10,767 nt of DNA from Clostridia bacterium (GTDB lineage Bacteria > Bacillota > Clostridia > HGM11514). The DNA is taken from NCBI GenBank assembly GCA_900757255.1, contig CAAENE010000128.1, forward strand, positions 1 through 10,767. The letters run 5' to 3'. A model generated the notes under the pieces. That model searched no databases. It worked only from the letters and a program-made list of their open reading frames with translations, and was not told the origin of the DNA. Positions 1 through 5,661 of this stretch are shown here, piece after piece. Both the position numbers and the translations under genes were made by a program. How positions within the stretch are numbered: the stretch's first letter is position 1; each line of letters begins with the position of its first letter.

Positions 1-587
1 ACTTCGTCCGGGTCGCAGTTGGTGTCAACGATAGCAACCACTGGAATGCCCAGCTTGTGCGCTTCGGCAATCGCGATTTTTTCTTTTTTGGGGTCAACCA
101 CGAATAAAGCGCCCGGAAGTTTTTTCATATCCTTGATACCGCCCAGGAATTTTTCCAGACGGTCGAGTTCCTTATTCAGTTTAATAACTTCTTTTTTCGG
201 CAGCAAATCAAATGTGCCGTCTTCGCCCATCTTTTTGATTTGTTCCAGACGGTCGATTCTCTTTTTAATGGTTTTGAAGTTGGTCAGCATACCGCCAAGC
301 CATCTTGCATTGACATAATACATGTTGACGCGTTCTGCTTCTTCGCGAATAGATTCCTGCGCCTGTTTTTTGGTACCTACAAACAGGATATCCTCGCCGC
401 TCATAGCGATGTCGCGTACGAACATATATGCTTCTTCGATCTTTTTAACGGTTTTCTGCAAATCAATGATGTAGATACCGTTTCTTTCGGTGAAGATATA
501 TTCCGCCATTTTCGGATTCCATCTTCTTGTCTGGTGTCCGAAATGAACACCTGCTTCAAGTAATTGTTTCATTGAGATAACTGCCAT
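1..587 (-). CDS. rpsB: 30S ribosomal protein S2, 3' end cut by the window edge
   Basis: Reading the minus strand from the ATG at 587-585 gives 195 codons with no stop, so the gene runs off the left edge; the family is usually about 230-260 residues. The protein begins MAVISMKQLLEAGVHFGHQT, the typical S2 start. Further in are RWNPKMAEYIF, the ARWLGGMLTNF segment and PGALFVVDPKKEKIAIAEA followed by GIPVVAIVDTNCDPDE, all characteristic of bacterial S2. S2 is a late-assembling protein of the small ribosomal subunit, lying between head and body and needed to recruit S1 in bacteria that have it. An excellent Shine-Dalgarno (AGGAGG on the minus strand, 595-600) lies 7 bases before the ATG and fixes the start. 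It is divergent from the dcw genes and has its own promoter. In many Firmicutes tsf follows, but that would be outside this window. Confidence 0.97.
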   Translation of the reverse strand, partial: MAVISMKQLLEAGVHFGHQTRRWNPKMAEYIFTERNGIYIIDLQKTVKKIEEAYMFVRDIAMSGEDILFVGTKKQAQESIREEAERVNMYYVNARWLGGMLTNFKTIKKRIDRLEQIKKMGEDGTFDLLPKKEVIKLNKELDRLEKFLGGIKDMKKLPGALFVVDPKKEKIAIAEAHKLGIPVVAIVDTNCDPDE

Positions 588-747
588 TTGTTTTCCTCCT
601 TGTTTTTGATACCTCCGCCGCCTTCATTTTGCCAAAGGACCGCATCAACATCTTACTGTATAGCGGCTGGAACACGACAGAACCAGCCCGCATTCACAAT
701 AGCCCTGATGCGGAACGCCCCGGCAATCGGGAAACGTGTGTATTTTT
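588..747 (-). promoter_or_regulatory. rpsB 5' leader with two competing hairpins
   Basis: If transcription starts about 8 bases after the -10 box, the rpsB mRNA has a leader of about 160 bases. Two stems can be drawn in it. On the plus-strand numbering, CCGCAT (688-693) pairs with ATGCGG (708-713), while GCGGCTGG (663-670) pairs with CCAGCC plus CGC (683-691, one bulged base). The two stems share bases 688-691, so they cannot both form fully. There is no run of T after either stem on the minus strand, so this does not look like a terminator. S2 autoregulates its mRNA in some bacteria; whether this leader does so is inference. Confidence 0.4.
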
Positions 748-755
748 GCTTCAAT

Positions 756-784
756 ATAATATCACGCTTTCTTGAAATTTGCAA
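756..784 (-). promoter_or_regulatory. Sigma-A promoter of rpsB
   Basis: On the minus strand the -35 box TTGCAA (779-784) is followed by exactly 17 bases and the -10 box TATTAT (756-761). Upstream of the -35 box the minus strand is a long A/T tract (about 785-815), which could act as an UP element, as expected for a highly expressed ribosomal protein gene. The predicted start is near 748-750. Confidence 0.85.
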
Positions 785-800
785 GCTTTTTTTATATTTT

Positions 801-828
801 TGTATAAATTCATAAAAAACCCAGACAA
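801..828 (-). promoter_or_regulatory. Possible second, upstream rpsB promoter
   Basis: The minus strand carries TTGTCT (823-828), a 16-base spacer and TATACA (801-806), a fair sigma-A match just upstream of the stronger promoter. Tandem promoters are common for ribosomal protein genes. The region is so AT-rich that a chance match is quite possible. Confidence 0.3.
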
Positions 829-1137
829 AGCGCTGACAAGTTTGTTCCCGCTTTATCAATTTCATTCACATTAGCATTATGATACCAAAAACTCTTTGGA
901 TTTTTGGTTTTGCCGGATACGCAAAAAAACTTGGTTTTCTTGATTACGAGAGCAGTTATTCAGGTATCCTATTTATTGGGACAAAAAAAGTAAAATTTCA
1001 GTGCGCGAAATATTACAATTTGAATACAAATCTTGGATTTTAGATTAAAAACAAAATATAATTACTATATCTTGTGTCTCTCTGGCGGCATTTATACATA
1101 TTTTGGGGATAAAACATTTTTTTCGCCGCATGTAATC
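829..1137. other. AT-rich divergent intergenic stretch, no gene seen
   Basis: About 310 bases between the two divergent promoters hold no convincing gene. The short open frames here lack Shine-Dalgarno sequences and recognisable protein content. I see no tRNA, no T-box and no good terminator. The only local structure is a weak inverted repeat, ACCAAAAA (884-891) with TTTTTGGT (901-908). The stretch may simply space the two strong promoters. Confidence 0.6.
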
Positions 1138-1194
1138 AAAATTTAAAAAATATTTAAAAAAACTATTGCAAAAGTGCATGAAATGTACTATAAT
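1138..1194 (+). promoter_or_regulatory. Sigma-A promoter of the mraZ operon with an A/T-rich UP-like tract
   Basis: TTGCAA (1166-1171), a 17-base spacer and a perfect TATAAT (1189-1194) make a near-consensus promoter. The bases just before the -35 box (1138-1162) are runs of A and T, like an UP element. The predicted start is near 1201, leaving a leader of about 180 bases before mraZ. This is the only strong plus-strand promoter seen, so it probably drives at least mraZ-rsmH-ftsL. Confidence 0.88.
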
Positions 1195-1205
1195 TTGTCT
1201 TGTCG

Positions 1206-1240
1206 GTGGGTAAAAGTGGGTGAAAGTGTAGGAAAGTGGC
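1206..1240 (+). promoter_or_regulatory. MraZ operator: four direct repeats at a 10-base period
   Basis: GTG recurs at 1206, 1216, 1226 and 1236 as GTGGG, GTGGG, GTGTA and GTGGC, each separated by a purine- and T-containing pentamer (TAAAA, TGAAA, GGAAA). Direct GTGGG-like repeats about one helical turn apart are the known binding site of the MraZ ring in several bacteria. Here they start about 5 bases after the predicted transcription start, a position that fits repression by blocking polymerase. Confidence 0.88.
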
Positions 1241-1316
1241 AAATACCGATTTTAAACGGTGTTAATTGCAATTTATTTAGCTGCATACATCGTTTTTAAA
1301 AGACCAAACCCACTTT

Positions 1317-1353
1317 GGCAAGACAAAATGATAATTCAGTTTTGTGTGTTGCC
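1317..1353 (+). other. Hairpin in the mraZ leader
   Basis: GGCAA (1317-1321) pairs with TTGCC (1349-1353) and ACAAAA (1323-1328) with TTTTGT (1340-1345), separated by a small internal loop. The stem ends about 15 bases before the mraZ Shine-Dalgarno. No T-run follows, so it is not a terminator. It may stabilise the mRNA or affect translation, or have no function. Confidence 0.4.
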
Positions 1354-1379
1354 GGATAAGCCGATGAAGAGGTGAAAAC

Positions 1380-1805
1380 ATGTTCCGGGGAGAATTTGAA
1401 CATAACATTGATGATAAAGGCCGCGTAACCATTCCTGCAAAGTTCAGGGATGAGCTTGGTGCGGATTTTTTTGTTACCAAAGGCCTTGACAATTGTTTGT
1501 TCGTTTTCTCAAGGGAAGAATGGGAAAGCTTTGAAGAAAAGCTTCGTCAGCTTCCAATGTCAAGCGGACGCGCATCCCACCGTTTTTTCTTTTCCGGAGC
1601 TGCTGAATGTACCCTGGATAAGCAGGGCAGGGTGCTGGTCCCGCCGAATCTGCGGAATCACGCAGGTTTAGCTAAGGATGTTGTTGTTGTGGGGGTATCC
1701 AACCGTGTCGAGATATGGGACAAGGCAAAATGGATCGAATATACAACATCGGAAGAACTTTCGGCTGACGAAGTTGCAAGCCAGCTTGAAATGCTGAACG
1801 TCTAA
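1380..1805 (+). CDS. mraZ: MraZ, dcw-operon transcriptional regulator
   Basis: This 141-residue protein has the usual MraZ length and layout: two AbrB/SpoVT-like half-domains, each with a DxxxR DNA-contact motif. These are D11-R15 in DDKGRVTIPAKFR and D80-R84 in LDKQGRVLVPP. It starts MFRGEFEHNID, typical for the family. MraZ forms an octameric or dodecameric ring that binds direct GTGGG-type repeats before its own gene, and such repeats are present at 1206-1240, so autoregulation is well supported by context. In E. coli and B. subtilis MraZ represses the operon; in Mycoplasma it can activate. The start ATG follows GAGGTGA (1369-1375). It is the first gene of the cluster, as is usual, and rsmH begins 10 bases after its stop. 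Confidence 0.97.
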   Translation: MFRGEFEHNIDDKGRVTIPAKFRDELGADFFVTKGLDNCLFVFSREEWESFEEKLRQLPMSSGRASHRFFFSGAAECTLDKQGRVLVPPNLRNHAGLAKDVVVVGVSNRVEIWDKAKWIEYTTSEELSADEVASQLEMLNV

Positions 1806-1818
1806 GGTGGTCATGATG
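1804..1818 (+). promoter_or_regulatory. Shine-Dalgarno deciding the rsmH start
   Basis: AAGGTGG (1804-1810) overlaps the mraZ stop codon. It sits 5 bases before the ATG at 1816 and only 2 before the ATG at 1813. An in-frame GTG at 1807 lies inside the ribosome site itself. The spacing favours 1816 and suggests translational coupling to mraZ. Confidence 0.7.
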
Positions 1819-2757
1819 AAAAAAGAATTTTCCCATGTCACCGTACTCCTGCACGAATCGGTCGATTTGCTGGATGTAAAGAAAGACGGTATCTATGTTG
1901 ACGGAACGCTGGGGGGCGGCGGTCACAGCGAATTGATCCTGCAAAGACTGTCACAGCAGGGCAGGCTTATCGGGATCGACCAGGACGGGGATGCGATTGA
2001 AGCGTCCTGTAAACGGTTATCTACTTATAATAATGTAACATTTATCCGGGATAATTTCAAGAATGTAAAGCAAATTCTGCAAAAGCAAGCAATTCCTGCA
2101 ATTGATGGGGCAATATTGGACCTTGGGGTGTCGTCGCACCAGTTCGATAGCGGTGAAAGAGGATTTTCTTTCCGGTACGACGCACCTTTAGACATGAGGA
2201 TGGACAAGCGTCAAAAACTGGACGCCAAAACGGTTGTAAATACTTACAGTGAAGAAAATCTCGCCGATATCCTATATCGTTACGGTGAGGAAAAGCTGTC
2301 CAGACGAATTGCTTCTATGGTTTGCGAAAAAAGAGCGGAACATCCAATTGAAACGACCTTTGAGTTAGTCGATATCATTGACCGGGCCTACGGAAGGAAA
2401 CGGTTTGATATGGACAAGCATCCGGCAACGCGGACTTTTCAGGCGCTGCGTATTGAGGTCAATGATGAACTGAAACTATTGGAACAAGCACTACTGGACT
2501 TTTTTGACTGTCTGAATCATGGGGGTAAGCTGGCGGTCATCACCTTCCATTCTCTGGAAGACAGGATCGTAAAAAATACTTTTAAAACTCTATGTACGGG
2601 CTGTACCTGCCCGCCGTCGTTTCCTGTCTGTGTGTGTCATAATGTGCCGAAAGGGCGGCTGGTGAACCGGAAAATCGTCAGCGCAGGGAAGGAAGAGCTG
2701 CAAAGCAACATACGCGCCAGAAGCGCAAAACTGCGAGTAATCGAAAAATTGATCTGA
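1816..2757 (+). CDS. rsmH: 16S rRNA (cytosine(1402)-N(4))-methyltransferase
   Basis: RsmH (MraW) uses S-adenosylmethionine to methylate N4 of C1402 in the decoding centre of 16S rRNA. At 313 residues it has the family's normal length. Visible marks are the N-terminal SHVTVLLHESVDLL, the SAM-binding loop DGTLGGGGHS (residues 29-38), the LDLGVSSHQFDSGERGFSF segment, the middle DMRMD and PATRTFQALRIEVNDEL motifs, and FHSLEDRIVK from residue 244. A cysteine cluster, C260, C263, C265, C272 and C274, sits where Firmicute RsmH proteins have a similar Cys-rich loop; metal binding is possible but not shown. It follows mraZ by 10 bases (12 before ftsL), the standard arrangement. The ATG at 1816 is preferred over 1813 because of ribosome-site spacing. 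Confidence 0.97.
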   Translation: MKKEFSHVTVLLHESVDLLDVKKDGIYVDGTLGGGGHSELILQRLSQQGRLIGIDQDGDAIEASCKRLSTYNNVTFIRDNFKNVKQILQKQAIPAIDGAILDLGVSSHQFDSGERGFSFRYDAPLDMRMDKRQKLDAKTVVNTYSEENLADILYRYGEEKLSRRIASMVCEKRAEHPIETTFELVDIIDRAYGRKRFDMDKHPATRTFQALRIEVNDELKLLEQALLDFFDCLNHGGKLAVITFHSLEDRIVKNTFKTLCTGCTCPPSFPVCVCHNVPKGRLVNRKIVSAGKEELQSNIRARSAKLRVIEKLI

Positions 2758-2769
2758 GGTGAATCTGTT

Positions 2770-3276
2770 ATGGCCAGAGCGAACACATCGTCCGCGTATC
2801 AGGATGATTATTATACATACAGCAAAGAACAGCAGCCCAAAAAGAAAAAAATAGTAAACGCAAAGGTCAGCACAAAGGCCCGGAAAAGGAAGAGATTTCA
2901 TACGGTAATGACTCTTCTCGCCGTTTTTGCAGTGGCGTTTGTAATTGTTCTGCGGTACGCCTATATCGCAGAAAAAAACGACTCGCTCAATGAGATGAAA
3001 ACGAGTTATCAGGAAATCAGCAGTGAAAACAATATGCTGCAGATTGAAATAGATCAAAATATCAACCTGACAAAGGTAGAAGAAATTGCAACGACAAAAT
3101 TAGGAATGCAGAAACCCCAAAAGCATCAGATTGTGTATGTTAACGTTGTCGGAGACGACAAAATCGTGACGAAAAACGGCGGTAGAGCCGAGGCAGATAC
3201 AGAGCCGCCCAAGAATAACGGCTTTTTCGCGGCAATCATAAGCATAATGGGGGATGTACTCGAATATCTTTATTAA
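2770..3276 (+). CDS. ftsL: FtsL-like septum formation protein
   Basis: This is a small bitopic membrane protein of 168 residues. It has a basic cytoplasmic N-terminus (KKKK near 24-27, ARKRKR near 37-42), one membrane segment at about 43-65, a coiled-coil-like stretch at about 70-100, and the signature IATTKLGMQKPQKHQIVYV (about 106-124) shared by FtsL and DivIC. FtsL forms a complex with DivIC and DivIB and activates the septal FtsW-FtsI synthase. Identification rests on layout and position between rsmH and the PBP gene, since FtsL sequences diverge quickly. Beyond the usual end it has a polar linker and a hydrophobic tail (about 150-168, GFFAAIISIMGDVLEYLY), making it longer than B. subtilis FtsL. 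The start follows GAGGTGA (2756-2762) with a 7-base gap. A terminator-like hairpin follows the stop by 19 bases. Confidence 0.9.
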   Translation: MARANTSSAYQDDYYTYSKEQQPKKKKIVNAKVSTKARKRKRFHTVMTLLAVFAVAFVIVLRYAYIAEKNDSLNEMKTSYQEISSENNMLQIEIDQNINLTKVEEIATTKLGMQKPQKHQIVYVNVVGDDKIVTKNGGRAEADTEPPKNNGFFAAIISIMGDVLEYLY

Positions 3277-3295
3277 TAAACAAAAGCAAAAATTC

Positions 3296-3332
3296 AGTGA
3301 GGGTGTATTTATGCACATCTCACTTGTTTTTT
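3296..3332 (+). terminator. Intrinsic terminator or attenuator between ftsL and the PBP gene
   Basis: AGTGAG (3296-3301) pairs with CTCACT (3319-3324), and inside it GTGTA (3303-3307) pairs with TGCAC (3312-3316, one G-U) around a TTTA loop. The stem is followed by TG and six T (3327-3332). This is a good rho-independent terminator in the middle of the cluster. The genes downstream would then depend on read-through or on another promoter. Confidence 0.75.
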
Positions 3333-3340
3333 CAGATGGA

Positions 3341-3355
3341 TTATTTCAGAAATAA
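3341..3355. promoter_or_regulatory. Perfect 15-base palindrome before the PBP gene
   Basis: TTATTTC (3341-3347) and GAAATAA (3349-3355) are exact inverted copies around one central A. It lies 9 bases after the terminator T-run and 48 bases before the PBP start, so it resembles an operator for a dimeric regulator. It is AT-rich and could be chance. No regulator can be named. Confidence 0.35.
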
Positions 3356-3356
3356 C

Positions 3357-3395
3357 ATATCCCGATGTATGCGGGAAGGATATTGGGTCAGGTGG
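3357..3395 (+). promoter_or_regulatory. Stem-loop and ribosome site of the PBP gene
   Basis: ATATCC (3357-3362) can pair with GGATAT (3378-3383), or CCCG (3361-3364) with CGGG (3372-3375), just before the ribosome site AGGTGG (3390-3395), which is 7 bases before the ATG. I looked for a promoter after the terminator and found only poor sigma-A matches and no good sigma-E match, so how this gene gets transcribed is open. Confidence 0.3.
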
Positions 3396-3402
3396 TGGAA
3401 AA

Positions 3403-5580
3403 ATGGCGAAACGTGAACTTCAAATGAAAAAACGAATGCTGGCAATCTTAGTGATTTTCACCTGTATTGCGGTGCTCTTAATCCTTCGGACAGGATATTT
3501 ACAGACAATTCAGGGCGAGGAGCTGCAAAAGCAGGCAATCGCCCAGCAAACACAGGATAAACAAATCAGTGCAAAACGGGGAACGATTTACGACAGAAAC
3601 GGCAAAGCACTGGCCATCAGCGCATCTGTGTTCCGCGTAAGTGTATCACCGAATATTATCAAAGAAGAAAAAAATGCTGATAAAGTCATAGATACTTTAT
3701 CTTCTATTTTAGAGCTGGACCGGGAATCGGTTGAAAAAAAGGTCAATTCCAATACCTATTATCAGGATATCAAGCGCAAGATCGAAAAAGATGTTGCGGA
3801 TAAAATTCTGGAAGCGGATCTGGCCGGTGTTTATGTGTCAGAGGATACCAAGCGCTACTATCCTTATGGTAATTTTGCTTCCCATGTCATTGGCTTTACC
3901 GGTGACGATAACCAGGGGCTCAACGGAATCGAGATGGTATTTGACAAAGAGCTCAAAGGAACGCCGGGGCGTATCGTCAGCGCGTCTAACGCCAAGGGCA
4001 CCCAAATGCCCTATAAATATGAGCAGTATATCGACGCAAAAGACGGTATGAATGTCGTTTTGACAATAGATGAGGTCATCCAGCATTTTACCGAAAAATA
4101 TTTAAAACAAGCCTATATTGACAACAAAGTGGCGGCGGGAGCAGCCTGTATTGTAATGAATCCAAAGACGGGTGAAATCGTTGCCATGGCGTCTCAGCCT
4201 GATTTTGACCTGAACGCTCCCTTTACACTGGACGAGGCGACCCAAGCAGAAATCGATAAGCTGCAGGGTGACGAAAAGAAAAATAAACAGAATGAAGCGC
4301 TCCAAAAAATGTGGAGAAACAAGGCAGTAGTGGACTGCTATGAACCGGGCTCTACCTTCAAAATTGTCACCGCTTCCATGGCTCTGGAAGAAAATGTAGT
4401 AAAGGACAGCGACCGGTTCACCTGTACAGGATCTAAAAAAGTCGGCCCTTTCAATATCAGCTGTCATAAGCATGCAGGCCATGGTACACAAACCTTTGAA
4501 CAGGGTGTACAGAATTCCTGCAATCCGGTATTTATGGAATTGGGTGCAAGAATCGGAGCAGATAAATTCATCGAATATTATAATGCATTTGGTTTTAGAG
4601 ATAAAAGTGGGATAGAACTGCCCGGTGAAGCAATCGGCCCCTTTTATACCCGCGAGAACTTTAATGAAGTAGAGCTTGCGACCTCCAGTTTCGGCCAGGG
4701 ACCGCAGGTAACCCCTCTTCAGCTGATCAGTGCCGTTTCGGCAGTTGCCAACGGCGGAAAATTGCTTCAGCCCTATCTGGTCAAACAGCTGACCGACCAG
4801 GAAGGCAATGTGGTACAGAGCTTTGAAACAACTGTCGTTAGAGAAGTAATCTCCGAATCAACTTCCAAACGGATGTGTTCCATCCTGGAAAGCGTTGTAT
4901 CGGAAGGAACGGGTAAAAATGCGTATATCAAAGGATTCCGCGTTGCAGGTAAAACTGGTACTTCTGAAAAACTGCCCCGCGGTTCCAATAAGAATATCGC
5001 TTCTTTTATTGGATTTGCACCGGCTGACGACCCACAGCTGGTCTGCCTGGTTCTTCTCGATGAACCGAACGGCGACCAGTATTTCGGCGGAACGATAGCC
5101 GCACCGGTTGTCCGCGATATTCTGAACGATTCGCTGACCTATTTGGGCGTTGAACCGGAATATTCAGGTGACGAAGTGGCAAGCACTGAAGTCATGGTAC
5201 CCGATGTTACCGGCAGCACAGTTGATGCAGCGAAAAAAATGATTTTGGCACAGAATTTAAAGGTCAAGGTAATCGGAAATGGCGAAGAAATCATCAGCCA
5301 GGTACCGCAGGGACATTTTTCTGTCACCGAAAATTCTACCGTTATTTTATATACATCTGACACCGAGAGCCTGGTAACCGTACCTGACGTCACCAAACTC
5401 GGCGTAAACGAGGCAAAAAATATACTGACCAACGCAGGGCTGAATCCAAAAATCTCGGGAATTGCCGATGGTGATAAAGCCGGCCAGGTCGTTTCTGTCA
5501 AGCAGGAACCGGCAGCCGGGGAAAAGGTATCCCAGGGTACGGTGGTAACAGTCGAATTTGTCCATACGGATGTTGATTAA
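3403..5580 (+). CDS. ftsI: SpoVD/FtsI-type class B penicillin-binding protein with two PASTA domains
   Basis: This 725-residue D,D-transpeptidase cross-links new peptidoglycan and works with a SEDS glycosyltransferase such as the one at 9526. Order of parts: one membrane anchor (about 11-29), the PBP dimerisation domain opening with RGTIYDRNG (59-67), and the transpeptidase domain. Its three catalytic motifs are S317-T-F-K320, S372-C-N374 and K517-T-G519. Two PASTA domains follow at about 597-656 (VMVPDVTG) and 658-722 (VTVPDVTK). The SCN motif and C354 lie 19 residues apart, the spacing I recall for the redox-active cysteines of B. subtilis SpoVD. B. subtilis has separate PBP2B (two PASTA) and SpoVD (one PASTA); only one such gene is here, so it may serve vegetative division, sporulation or both. 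The family is certain, the FtsI or SpoVD role is not. It is preceded by a terminator and a 126-base gap. Confidence 0.93.
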   Translation: MAKRELQMKKRMLAILVIFTCIAVLLILRTGYLQTIQGEELQKQAIAQQTQDKQISAKRGTIYDRNGKALAISASVFRVSVSPNIIKEEKNADKVIDTLSSILELDRESVEKKVNSNTYYQDIKRKIEKDVADKILEADLAGVYVSEDTKRYYPYGNFASHVIGFTGDDNQGLNGIEMVFDKELKGTPGRIVSASNAKGTQMPYKYEQYIDAKDGMNVVLTIDEVIQHFTEKYLKQAYIDNKVAAGAACIVMNPKTGEIVAMASQPDFDLNAPFTLDEATQAEIDKLQGDEKKNKQNEALQKMWRNKAVVDCYEPGSTFKIVTASMALEENVVKDSDRFTCTGSKKVGPFNISCHKHAGHGTQTFEQGVQNSCNPVFMELGARIGADKFIEYYNAFGFRDKSGIELPGEAIGPFYTRENFNEVELATSSFGQGPQVTPLQLISAVSAVANGGKLLQPYLVKQLTDQEGNVVQSFETTVVREVISESTSKRMCSILESVVSEGTGKNAYIKGFRVAGKTGTSEKLPRGSNKNIASFIGFAPADDPQLVCLVLLDEPNGDQYFGGTIAAPVVRDILNDSLTYLGVEPEYSGDEVASTEVMVPDVTGSTVDAAKKMILAQNLKVKVIGNGEEIISQVPQGHFSVTENSTVILYTSDTESLVTVPDVTKLGVNEAKNILTNAGLNPKISGIADGDKAGQVVSVKQEPAAGEKVSQGTVVTVEFVHTDVD

Positions 5581-5590
5581 ACTGTCTTTT

Positions 5591-5641
5591 CGCATTTATC
5601 CGGCTCACGGTAAATGCGGCAAATCAAAACCGTGAGCCGGA
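5591..5641 (+). promoter_or_regulatory. Two interlocking stems in the murE leader
   Basis: A perfect 13-base-pair stem joins 5599-5611 (TCCGGCTCACGGT) and 5629-5641 (ACCGTGAGCCGGA). A second perfect 8-base-pair stem joins CGCATTTA (5591-5598) and TAAATGCG (5611-5618). The 5' arm of the long stem is the loop of the short one, so they are either alternatives or a pseudoknot. No T-run follows, which argues against a terminator. The element ends 20 bases before the murE ATG. Confidence 0.65.
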
Positions 5642-5661
5642 AAGGCCAATGGTATTCATTT

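Noticed and set aside
588..865. Short open frames on both strands in the rpsB leader and promoter region
   Set aside because: They overlap the rpsB promoter and leader, lack ribosome sites and show no protein-like sequence.
884..908. Inverted repeat ACCAAAAA/TTTTTGGT as a terminator
   Set aside because: The stem is almost all A-T and no gene ends nearby on either strand.
1020..1048. TTGAAT-17-GATTAA as an extra mraZ promoter
   Set aside because: The -10 match is poor and a near-consensus promoter lies downstream.
1045..1242. Minus-strand open frame across the mraZ promoter
   Set aside because: It overlaps the -35 and -10 boxes and the MraZ repeats, has no ribosome site and looks like a shadow of AT-rich DNA.
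1807..1815. Starting rsmH at GTG 1807 or ATG 1813
   Set aside because: 1807 lies within the Shine-Dalgarno itself and 1813 is only 2 bases from it, while 1816 has acceptable spacing.
2590..3057. 155-residue minus-strand open frame
   Set aside because: It lies opposite rsmH and ftsL, which are both well supported, and has no recognisable content.
5591..5641. Calling the murE leader hairpin a terminator
   Set aside because: Neither strand has a T-run after the stem; the plus strand continues AAAGGCC.
5614..5661. Extending murE upstream to the ATG at 5614
   Set aside because: The added 16 residues would be encoded inside the hairpin, no ribosome site precedes 5614, and MurE proteins normally begin at the MKLSSLL segment (5662).
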